Of a DNA stretch of 10,643 bases, positions 4,444 through 10,643 are shown piece after piece. A program made the position numbers and the translations under genes. The notes below the pieces were generated by a model. It did not search any database and was not told the DNA's origin. It worked only from the letters and a program-made list of their open reading frames with translations. Numbering within the stretch: position 1 is the stretch's first letter; the number at the start of each line of letters is the position of its first letter. This DNA is from Flavobacteriales bacterium. Lineage in GTDB: Bacteria > Bacteroidota > Bacteroidia > Flavobacteriales_F > PHOS-HE28. The DNA is taken from contig JAGQVR010000087.1 in assembly GCA_020437875.1 (NCBI GenBank), forward strand, positions 1 to 10,643. The letters run 5' to 3'.

Positions 4444-7071
4444 CTACTGACGGTCAAGGTAATTCTGCGTGAAGAAGGTGCTGTAGCCATCCACGTCCTT
4501 GCTCTTGTACAACTGGGCATAGTTGGCCGTGGTGATCGGGAAGGCCGGATAGCCCTGGTCGTTGATCCCTACGAGCTCCTGGTTACCACTGGTGAAGAGG
4601 CCGTTGTACAACATGGCTGCCTCCTTGGTCGGGAATCCACTGATCAATACCACCTGGTGTTCCGGATCAAGGAAGCTGTTGGTGATCTCCACCGGGGTAC
4701 CCGGGAAATAGAGCTGGTTGAAGGACGAGATGCGGGTCTTGATGCTGGTGAGGTCCGAGCCCTGGTTGGGTACGATGAGGGCGAAGAAATGAGGGCCCGC
4801 ATCCGGGGTGTAGGCGCCAGCCGCACCCTGCTTGGGTGGAGGTGGTGGTGTGCCGGCGCTGCGGTCCAGTGCGGCGAGCATCTCGGTGGCGGCCCGCTCC
4901 TCATCCGTACCAGCGAATTTGATCTTCACCTCCTCAAGCGCCGCACGGAAGCCGGCACGATCACGCATGCCACCCAGGGCCATGGCCCGTAACATGTGGT
5001 ACTTGGCCAGGAAGTGGTTGTTCGGTTCGTTGGCCATCACCCCTTCGCAGGAGACGATGACGGAGGCGAACATGTACTGCCGGTACCGGTCGTACACCTC
5101 CTTGTAGGCGACCTCCTCCTCCTTGCGGCGCACCTCATCAGCCTGCAACACGTTCGGGTCGCGGATCAGGCGGGCGAACTCCGAGTCGGGCCAGCGCTCC
5201 AGGATCACGTTCGCATAGTACTGCGAGCCCATGCCGTCCGGTGCGAAGTAGTTCGTGGTCTGTTCCTTCTCCAGGTAGATCCGGTACAGCTGGTAGAAGC
5301 TCTCCGGGGTGTAGCGGCACTCGTCGAAGCGCCCGTTCAACACCTCGAAGCTCTCGATGGCGTTATCCGCATCCTTCAGCTGCTCCTTGTAGATCATGCC
5401 GGAGGTGTACAGGGCGGAGCAGATGCGTGCATTGGAGGCGGCCAGAGCGGCATCGTCCTTCGGGATGTCCTTGGTGTAGAACGAAGGGTCCTTCCACTCC
5501 GCCTCCTTCTCCTCCTTGGCGTTGCCAGCCTCCAATTCTTCCTCCTCTTCCTCCGTCAACTCCGCGAGTGCGCTGCCGCTCTTGTCCTTGCGCCGCCAGT
5601 CGTCCTCCAGCGGCCGGTTCCCCCATTTCTTGCGGAAGTTCGCAAGGCCGCGCCCGATCTGCTGCGGGTCATAGAAGTACCAGGCTCCGCGGTTCCCCCC
5701 TTGTTGCTGGGTGTTCCGGCCGGCATCGGGGTTGGCTTCGGCCAGAGCACGCGCCTCCTCCTCGGCTTGTTTCCGCTCGGCCTCCTCCTGTTCCCGGTCG
5801 CGGATCATCCCGCGGATCTTCTTCTCCAGGTCCTTGTCGTCCAGTTGGGCCAGTCCCTGAAGACTGTCCTCCAAGGCGATGATCCGCAACTGTTCCACGA
5901 GTTCGCCCAGCACCCGGGCGCGCGTGGTCACCTCATCGTACCGCTCGTGGGTCTCGGCCAGGATGGTCTGGGTGGAATCGTAGTACTTCTGGGCATCGCC
6001 GTAGGCCCGGTCGTCGAAGTAGATGTCCGCGAGCCGCAGGAAGGTCTTCGCCTTCTGCTTGGTGTCCGTGGTGCTCACCCGAGCGCTGGTCACCAGGTGG
6101 TCGATCGCGGAGGAGTCCTTGCGCTCCTTCAGGTCCAGGTCCGCGATCGCATAATGCAGCATGTCGAAGTGGTCCACATGCTTGTCGTCGCGCAGCATGC
6201 GGTTCAGCTTCTTTCGTATCTCCTTGCTGTTGCCCTTGTTGAAGGCGAGCGCTTGGAAGATCTGGGTGTGGAAGGCCATTTCGTAGGGCGGGCTCATCCG
6301 AGCCACGATGGCGAACTGCTTGATCGCCTTCTCCTCGAGACCCTTGTGCTGGTAAAGCTGGGCCAGCACGAAGGCCCACCGCACGCGTTCCTTCTTGGTG
6401 CGCGCATTGGGGATGGCCGCCTCCAGGTGGACGATCGCGTCATCCACCTTGCCGCGCTTCAATTCCAGCTCCGCCCGGACGGCTTCAAGTTCCCCATGGT
6501 CGAAGTCCTTGGGAAGTGTCTTCTGGTTAGCGACTTCGTCCAGTGAACTTTGTGCCTTGCCGAACTGCTCCAGCACGATGGCGGTCCGTGCCAGCCACAC
6601 CAGGCTCTGCATCTGCCGGTTCTCCCCCTTGAAACGCCGACTCACGTAGGTGAAGCCACGTTCCGCCTCGTAGAAGTTCTTCTTGTAGAAATGGCTCTTC
6701 GCGATGACGAACCAGGAGTCATCGATCCACTTGTTCTTCTCCTTCCCCCCGATGTTCATCGAGTGCCGTTCGATCACGAGCGAGCACTTCTCGATGCATT
6801 TCTCCAGGTCCGGAGTGGCATTCTTGGCCTGCTCATCGGAACCATAGATGAAGAGCGGGAGCACATGGTCGTAATCGTCGACATGGGCCTCCTCGATGCC
6901 GGCCACCACCTCCTTCAACTTCTCACTGGCATTGAACCATCCGTTGTCCCGGGTGGTGAGCCGGTGGAACGTCCGGTTCAGGAAGGCGTCCTTCTCCTGG
7001 GAGCAGCCCATGGCGAGCGCGGCAACGAGCAGCACCGCACCGGCGGACCGAAGGGAGAAGGGAAGGCGCAT
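4444..7071 (-). CDS. sprE: SprE/PorW-type TPR lipoprotein of gliding motility and type IX secretion
   Basis: SprE (PorW) is an outer-membrane-associated lipoprotein needed for type IX secretion and gliding in Bacteroidota. I start it at the ATG at 7071 (875 residues); the frame extends to a TTG at 7083, but that adds only four residues. The signal peptide MRLPFSLRSAGAVLLVAALA ends in the lipobox AMGC, with Cys23 as the lipidated residue. Residues about 30-400 hold helical TPR-like repeats, for example WFVIAKSHFYKKNFYEAERG. A charged segment (about 410-445) leads to the family hallmark GAWYFYDPQQIGRGL with KKWGNRPLEDDWRR (about 462-494). A Glu run, more TPR-like helices and a Pro-rich linker follow. 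The C-terminal domain has HFFALIVPNQGSD and SSFNQLYFPGTPVEI. The length is typical. No other secretion gene is nearby. Confidence 0.92.
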   Translation of the reverse strand: MRLPFSLRSAGAVLLVAALAMGCSQEKDAFLNRTFHRLTTRDNGWFNASEKLKEVVAGIEEAHVDDYDHVLPLFIYGSDEQAKNATPDLEKCIEKCSLVIERHSMNIGGKEKNKWIDDSWFVIAKSHFYKKNFYEAERGFTYVSRRFKGENRQMQSLVWLARTAIVLEQFGKAQSSLDEVANQKTLPKDFDHGELEAVRAELELKRGKVDDAIVHLEAAIPNARTKKERVRWAFVLAQLYQHKGLEEKAIKQFAIVARMSPPYEMAFHTQIFQALAFNKGNSKEIRKKLNRMLRDDKHVDHFDMLHYAIADLDLKERKDSSAIDHLVTSARVSTTDTKQKAKTFLRLADIYFDDRAYGDAQKYYDSTQTILAETHERYDEVTTRARVLGELVEQLRIIALEDSLQGLAQLDDKDLEKKIRGMIRDREQEEAERKQAEEEARALAEANPDAGRNTQQQGGNRGAWYFYDPQQIGRGLANFRKKWGNRPLEDDWRRKDKSGSALAELTEEEEEELEAGNAKEEKEAEWKDPSFYTKDIPKDDAALAASNARICSALYTSGMIYKEQLKDADNAIESFEVLNGRFDECRYTPESFYQLYRIYLEKEQTTNYFAPDGMGSQYYANVILERWPDSEFARLIRDPNVLQADEVRRKEEEVAYKEVYDRYRQYMFASVIVSCEGVMANEPNNHFLAKYHMLRAMALGGMRDRAGFRAALEEVKIKFAGTDEERAATEMLAALDRSAGTPPPPPKQGAAGAYTPDAGPHFFALIVPNQGSDLTSIKTRISSFNQLYFPGTPVEITNSFLDPEHQVVLISGFPTKEAAMLYNGLFTSGNQELVGINDQGYPAFPITTANYAQLYKSKDVDGYSTFFTQNYLDRQ

Positions 7072-7101
7072 GGAGGAACGCAAGGGATAACTACGAACGG
7101 G

Positions 7102-7109
7102 CGAAGTTA
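7102..7109 (-). promoter_or_regulatory. Candidate -7 element for sprE
   Basis: The minus strand reads TAACTTCG, one base from TAnnTTTG, within the 76-base gap between the formyltransferase stop and sprE. It ends 31 bases before the ATG at 7071, nearly the same distance as the boxes before atpB and the bactofilin. No -33 element stands out. Confidence 0.4.
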
Positions 7110-7147
7110 TTATGGCTTGCGGATCGGGACATGGCCCACCTCAGTGC

Positions 7148-7927
7148 TCACCTTTCATCGCGCAGGCGACGGTGGTTCCGCAGGATGCGCAGGTATTGCC
7201 CGAAGCTGGGCGTGGTCCATTTGTGGCCCGGACCCTGCGGCCTGGCCGCGGCCAGCCGTGTCGGCAGGTCCTCCAGCACCGCGCGGCAGGCTGCCGCGCT
7301 CGCATCCAGCACGGCCACCATCGTGCGGGTCACCGTATCCCGCAGGCGCGGACCAAAGCGGATGGGCACCTCCTCACGTTGAACGATGGCACCGGTGTCG
7401 ATGCCCTTGTCGATGCGATGGATGGTGTAGCCGGTGACCCGCGAGCCGTTGTAGATGGGCCAGATCACCCCCTGGGCGTTCTGGTACTCGGGCAGGAGCT
7501 CGTGATGGATGTTGAGCATGCCCAGTCGCGGGAGCATGAACACCCTGGATGCGATGTAGCCGTTGCCGAGGCTGAGGGCGACGTCCGGGTTCGCCTCTTT
7601 CATGGCGGTCACGGTATCCGGGTGGTTCACCCAGGGGCTGGTGACAAGCTCGATCCCGAACCGTTCGCACAGCACATCGATGTCCTCCATGGGCGAAAGG
7701 GCCTGTACATCGGTGGTGTACCAGGCGCGCATGCGGTAACCCATCAGCGCACCCAGGGGTCCGATCCGCAGGACCTTCCGCAGCTTCTTCATCAGTCCCC
7801 CCTTCGGCCGCGTGGGCGCACCTGCGAGGATCACACGCACCACCTTGTACTGCGGGCTGCCCACCAGGACGGGCAGGTGGTGGCTGGCCGTGCCGCGCCG
7901 CGCGCTCGTGAGCACCACCACCCTCAT
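7148..7927 (-). CDS. Formyltransferase-family protein (PurN/Fmt fold), probably sugar N-formyltransferase
   Basis: The family moves a formyl group from N10-formyltetrahydrofolate to an amine. From the ATG at 7927 the protein has 259 residues, opening with a Rossmann-like strand MRVVVLTSARRG. The catalytic set is visible: Asn139 and His141 in MLNIHHELLPEYQNAQG, and Asp177 in HRIDKGIDTGAI. The sequence lacks the C-terminal domain of Fmt, the Met-tRNA enzyme. Its context, overlapping a deacetylase rather than purine genes, argues against PurN. N-formylation of an amino sugar in a surface polysaccharide is the best reading, but the acceptor cannot be told from sequence. The start overlaps the deacetylase stop as ATGA; longer starts in this frame (to 8080) lie inside that gene and look non-coding. 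Confidence 0.88.
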   Translation of the reverse strand: MRVVVLTSARRGTASHHLPVLVGSPQYKVVRVILAGAPTRPKGGLMKKLRKVLRIGPLGALMGYRMRAWYTTDVQALSPMEDIDVLCERFGIELVTSPWVNHPDTVTAMKEANPDVALSLGNGYIASRVFMLPRLGMLNIHHELLPEYQNAQGVIWPIYNGSRVTGYTIHRIDKGIDTGAIVQREEVPIRFGPRLRDTVTRTMVAVLDASAAACRAVLEDLPTRLAAARPQGPGHKWTTPSFGQYLRILRNHRRLRDER

Positions 7928-8805
7928 GCCGAGGCGAGGTAGGGGTTGTGGTCCGCGCCGCCCTTTCGGGCATTGGTACCAAGGAAATACCGGATGTGCG
8001 CAAGCGGCCAGTCCAGGATGATGTGGTCCCGACGGATGAGCAGCTGGTCCGCAGGGATGGGCACCGTGTTCGCATGGCATCCCCGTTCGGCCGTGGCACA
8101 GCTCACGTGGCCGGCCTGGAGCGCGGCACGGTATCCGGCGGCCGGAAGGTCGGTGAATCGTCCGTAGGGGAAGGCAAAATGATCGGCACGACCAAGCCAG
8201 CTGATGAGCGTATCCCGTGTACGTTGGATGTCCTCGATCATGGCTTCCTGCGGCAGTGCGGACATCCGGTGGTGTTCCCAGGTGTGCGAGCCGATCTCGT
8301 GGCCCAGGGTCACCAGTTCATCCACCTCACTCCGATCGAGGAAACGCACCGGCGGCAGGTGGAAGCGATCAGCGCACAACCGGGCGATCTCCGCCTCATC
8401 GCGCAGGCCGATCAGCGCGGGATTGATGAAGAAGCAGGCACTGATCCCCAATTCGTGCAGCACCCGTGCGCCATCGAGGTTGTTGCGGAAGCCGTCGTCC
8501 GAGCTCAGGCAGATGTACGGCCTGTCGATCCGGCCCTGCTGCACACGTTGAACACCCTCGCTGTAGGGGATGAAGGCGTGCGTTCGCGAAAGGTCCTCCA
8601 CCAGACGGCGCAGCGCCTCCAATTCGTCGGTGAAGGTGTGGTGCACGTACAGGAATTGCACGCGCGGGGACAAGAGGCCGCGTTCGGTCCGGCCGCTGAG
8701 CCTGTCACGCCAGGCAAGTCCATCGAGGGCGGCATGGCGTAAAACGGAGCGTGGGCTCCGCCCATCCCTGGCCTTGATCTCCGCGTATCGTTCGACGAAC
8801 GCCAC
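7924..8805 (-). CDS. Polysaccharide deacetylase (NodB domain, carbohydrate esterase 4 type)
   Basis: This family removes acetyl groups from N-acetylated sugars using a metal held by an Asp-His-His triad. The 293-residue protein shows the metal and catalytic Asp pair in ICLSSDDGFRNN (Asp103, Asp104), the HxxxH motif in GHEIGSHTWEHHR (His174, His178) and FAFPYGRF (211-218) as the third motif. The usual TFDDG is SSDDG here. No signal peptide is seen, so the enzyme is probably cytoplasmic and may act on a precursor. The start is GTG at 8805: no ATG precedes the domain in frame. The stop overlaps the formyltransferase start, implying coupled synthesis. The substrate is unknown. Confidence 0.9.
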   Translation of the reverse strand: MAFVERYAEIKARDGRSPRSVLRHAALDGLAWRDRLSGRTERGLLSPRVQFLYVHHTFTDELEALRRLVEDLSRTHAFIPYSEGVQRVQQGRIDRPYICLSSDDGFRNNLDGARVLHELGISACFFINPALIGLRDEAEIARLCADRFHLPPVRFLDRSEVDELVTLGHEIGSHTWEHHRMSALPQEAMIEDIQRTRDTLISWLGRADHFAFPYGRFTDLPAAGYRAALQAGHVSCATAERGCHANTVPIPADQLLIRRDHIILDWPLAHIRYFLGTNARKGGADHNPYLASA

Positions 8806-8809
8806 GGCC

Positions 8810-8817
8810 CGAAAGTA
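8810..8817 (-). promoter_or_regulatory. Candidate -7 element for the deacetylase-formyltransferase unit
   Basis: The minus strand reads TACTTTCG, one base from TAnnTTTG, ending 5 bases before the GTG at 8805. If it is used, transcription would begin at or next to the start codon and give a leaderless message. The 30-base divergent gap means any -33 contact falls inside the M23 gene. Confidence 0.4.
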
Positions 8818-8823
8818 GAGCGC

Positions 8824-8831
8824 GATATTTG
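8824..8831 (+). promoter_or_regulatory. Weak candidate -7 element for the M23 gene
   Basis: The plus strand reads GATATTTG, one mismatch from TAnnTTTG at the first base, ending 5 bases before the ATG at 8836. The spacing mirrors that of the opposing deacetylase box. Evidence is weak because the mismatch hits a usually strong position. Confidence 0.25.
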
Positions 8832-8835
8832 TCCG

Positions 8836-9735
8836 ATGCCCATCGCGCCGACCAGGAAGGAAGGAGAGGGACGCGGCGCCAAGCGGCGGTTGCTCCGGAA
8901 GCTCCGCGACCGGTACCGGCTGATGCTCATCAACGACAGCACCTTCGAGGAGCGTTTCAGCATGCGCCTGAACCGCTTGAACGTGCTGTTGCTCGGCACG
9001 GCGGCCTTCCTGCTCTATGGCGCCTTCGTTACAGCGGTGATCGTGTTCACTCCGCTGAAGCGCTACATCCCCGGTTATGCGGACCAGGAGACGAAGCGGA
9101 ACGCGTATCGGAGCCTGCTATTGGCCGATTCGCTGGAGCAACACAGCCAGGAACGCGACCTCTACATCGCTAATCTGCGTGCGGTGTTGAGCGGTGAGCT
9201 GGAGGCGGACAGCGCGGCCTTGCTAGCACCGCTGGCGAAGAAGCCCACAGCGGAGGACCTGGAACCCAGCGTTTCGGACAGCTTGTTGCGGAAGCGGGTC
9301 GCCAGGGAGGAGGCGTATAGTGTGAAAGAGGGCGGAGTGAACAACGAGCGGCGCGAATTGGCGGGCGTCTTCTTCTTCCCGCCCCTGCGCGGGATCGTCA
9401 CCAGCAAGTTCGAGCGCTCCAAGGGGCATTTCGGCATCGATATCGTGGCCAAGGCGGATGCGGCGGTGAAGGCCTGCCTGCCGGGCACGGTCACCCTGGC
9501 CAGCTGGACCACCGATGCGGGCCATGTGCTGCAGATCCAGCACGCCAACGACCTGGTGAGCGTGTACAAGCACAACAGTGTGCTCTTGAAGAAGGTGGGG
9601 GACAAGGTGAAGGCGGGCGAGGCGATCGCCATCGTGGGCAGTACCGGAGAGCTCACCACCGGCCCGCACCTCCATTTCGAGCTGTGGCTGAGCGGTGAAC
9701 CATTGGACCCGCAGGCGTACATGGTGTTCGAATGA
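8836..9735 (+). CDS. Membrane-anchored M23 family metallopeptidase (LytM/DD-endopeptidase type)
   Basis: M23 peptidases cut peptide cross-links in peptidoglycan. The 299-residue protein has a basic cytoplasmic N-terminus (1-46) with the lineage-typical DRYRLMLINDSTFEERFSMR. One membrane helix follows at about 48-70, then a periplasmic linker (75-175) with coiled-coil character and a C-terminal peptidase domain (about 178-299). The zinc and catalytic residues all appear present: His198 and Asp202 in GHFGIDIVAKADA, His246 in YKHNSVLLKKVGD, and His278/His280 in TGPHLHFELW. An active enzyme is therefore likely, unlike degenerate regulators such as EnvC. The ATG at 8836 is used because it keeps the conserved basic N-terminus. 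The stop overlaps the GH3 start as ATGA. Confidence 0.93.
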   Translation: MPIAPTRKEGEGRGAKRRLLRKLRDRYRLMLINDSTFEERFSMRLNRLNVLLLGTAAFLLYGAFVTAVIVFTPLKRYIPGYADQETKRNAYRSLLLADSLEQHSQERDLYIANLRAVLSGELEADSAALLAPLAKKPTAEDLEPSVSDSLLRKRVAREEAYSVKEGGVNNERRELAGVFFFPPLRGIVTSKFERSKGHFGIDIVAKADAAVKACLPGTVTLASWTTDAGHVLQIQHANDLVSVYKHNSVLLKKVGDKVKAGEAIAIVGSTGELTTGPHLHFELWLSGEPLDPQAYMVFE

Positions 9736-10643
9736 GCCTCAGATCGATCATCGCGAAGCCTTATGCCGGGGCTGTCACCCGGGCCGTGATGAAGCGTGCG
9801 ATGGATCCGGTGAACACGCAGGCCGCCGTGCTGCGCGAGTTGATGCGTTTCGGTGGTGACACCAGTTTCGGCCTGGAACACCGCCTGCATGCCGTGCGCG
9901 ACCATGCCGAACTGGTGCAGGCCGTCCCATTGCGCGACTACGAAGGCTTCAAGCCCTACATCGAACGGATCGGCTTCGGGGAGGAGGATGTGTTGTGGCC
10001 GGGCAAGCCGCTCTACTTCTGCAAGACCAGCGGTACCACCAGCGGTGCCAAGTACATCCCCATCACCAAGGAGAGCCTGCCCAACCACATCGACAGCGCG
10101 CGCAGGGCTTTGCTGGCCTACATCGCCCACAGTGGCAGGGCCGACTTCGTGGACGGGAAGATGATCTTCCTGCAGGGCAGCCCGGTCCTGGATAAGAGCA
10201 GGCATATTCCGAGTGGTCGGCTTAGCGGCATCGTAGCCAACCATGTGCCCGCCTACCTCCTTAGGAACCGGATGCCATCCTTCGCCACCAACAGCATCAC
10301 CGACTGGGAGACCAAGGTGGAGGCCATCGTGGGAGAGACCGTGCGCGAGGATATGCGCCTGATCAGCGGGATCCCCGCCTGGGTGCAGATGTACTTCGAG
10401 CGTCTGCTCGCACGGACCGGCAAGGCCACGGTGAAGGAGGTCTTCCCCAACTTCTCGCTCTTCGTATACGGCGGTGTCAATTACGCACCATATCGCAGCC
10501 GGATGGAGTCGCTCATCGGTGCAAGCGTCCCGAGCGTGGAGCTGTTTCCGGCGAGCGAGGGCTTCATCGCCTATCAGGACCGCAGTGGTGAGGACGGCCT
10601 CTTGCTCGTGCTCGACAACGGGATCTATTTCGGCTTCGTACCT
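9732..10643 (+). CDS. GH3-family acyl-adenylating enzyme, N-terminal part (truncated by window edge)
   Basis: GH3 proteins belong to the adenylate-forming superfamily. Plant members join amino acids to auxin or jasmonate; the bacterial role is not established. The ATG at 9732 overlaps the M23 stop, and 304 codons run to the window edge with no stop. The ATP-binding P-loop-like motif is clear: FCKTSGTTSGAKYIPIT at residues 96-112. Further GH3 features are FVYGGVNYAPYR (244-255) and ELFPASEGFIAYQ (270-282), the latter matching the adenylate-binding motif. About 200 residues, including the C-terminal cap domain, are probably missing if length is typical (about 500). No signal peptide or membrane helix is seen, so it should be cytoplasmic. 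Coupling to a cell-wall peptidase is the only local hint of function. Confidence 0.92.
   Translation, partial: MSLRSIIAKPYAGAVTRAVMKRAMDPVNTQAAVLRELMRFGGDTSFGLEHRLHAVRDHAELVQAVPLRDYEGFKPYIERIGFGEEDVLWPGKPLYFCKTSGTTSGAKYIPITKESLPNHIDSARRALLAYIAHSGRADFVDGKMIFLQGSPVLDKSRHIPSGRLSGIVANHVPAYLLRNRMPSFATNSITDWETKVEAIVGETVREDMRLISGIPAWVQMYFERLLARTGKATVKEVFPNFSLFVYGGVNYAPYRSRMESLIGASVPSVELFPASEGFIAYQDRSGEDGLLLVLDNGIYFGFVP

Noticed and set aside
4428..4446. GCCGATCCGGC next to the sprE stop as a terminator stem
   Set aside because: The arms do not pair perfectly and no T-run follows, so I do not call a terminator; the sequence overlaps the bactofilin promoter region.
5500..5600. Glu-rich run in SprE (TEEEEEELEAG) as a possible repeat expansion or frameshift
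   Set aside because: Acidic low-complexity linkers are plausible in this family and the frame continues cleanly into recognised C-terminal sequence.
4996..6546. 516-codon open frame on the plus strand opposite sprE
   Set aside because: It is a shadow of the sprE gene. Its product is a low-complexity Leu/Val/Gly-rich string with no domain, and sprE on the other strand shows family motifs throughout.
7072..7083. TTG start four codons upstream of the chosen sprE ATG
   Set aside because: The ATG at 7071 gives a complete lipoprotein signal peptide and a promoter distance matching the other genes; TTG adds only four residues.
7928..8080. Longer start for the formyltransferase at 8080
   Set aside because: The added 51 residues lie inside the deacetylase gene and are Pro/His-rich without family features; the ATG at 7927 starts the first strand of the fold and gives an ATGA overlap.

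Overview
The window looks like chromosomal core sequence from a GC-rich member of the Bacteroidota, most likely a Flavobacteriales-type lineage. The lineage call rests on four things. There is a SprE/PorW-type lipoprotein, which belongs to the gliding and type IX secretion systems found in this phylum. The ATP synthase a subunit carries a signal peptide and a long periplasmic N-terminal extension. A bactofilin leads directly into the ATP synthase genes. Several leaders carry TAnnTTTG-like -7 elements and no Shine-Dalgarno sequence. I see no mobile element, CRISPR array, tRNA or rRNA.

Reading from the right end of the minus-strand block, 8805 to 7148 holds a two-gene unit: a NodB-type polysaccharide deacetylase and a PurN/Fmt-type formyltransferase joined by an ATGA overlap. 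They probably modify amino sugars of a surface glycan. Next is the large TPR lipoprotein SprE/PorW (7071 to 4444). A candidate promoter inside the next gap then opens a cluster with a bactofilin (4385 to 3918), an unassigned four-helix membrane protein (3893 to 3501) and a small AtpZ-like protein (3504 to 3268). After a 249-base gap come atpB, atpE, atpF, atpH and the first 136 codons of atpA, which runs off the left edge. The proteins give a complete Fo sector (a, c, b) plus delta and the start of alpha. The two small membrane proteins upstream of atpB sit where AtpI/AtpZ-type assembly factors usually lie.

On the plus strand, starting only 30 bases from the deacetylase, is a membrane-anchored M23 metallopeptidase (8836 to 9735). 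An ATGA overlap links it to a GH3-family acyl-adenylating enzyme (from 9732) that runs off the right edge.

The genes themselves are mostly recognisable housekeeping or envelope functions. The more interesting signals lie between them: a recurring TAnnTTYG element at similar distances from start codons, a very tight and possibly leaderless divergent start region, hairpins next to atpE and atpA, a His-rich periplasmic domain on AtpB, and the deacetylase/formyltransferase pairing. I found no clear case for a wholly new system.
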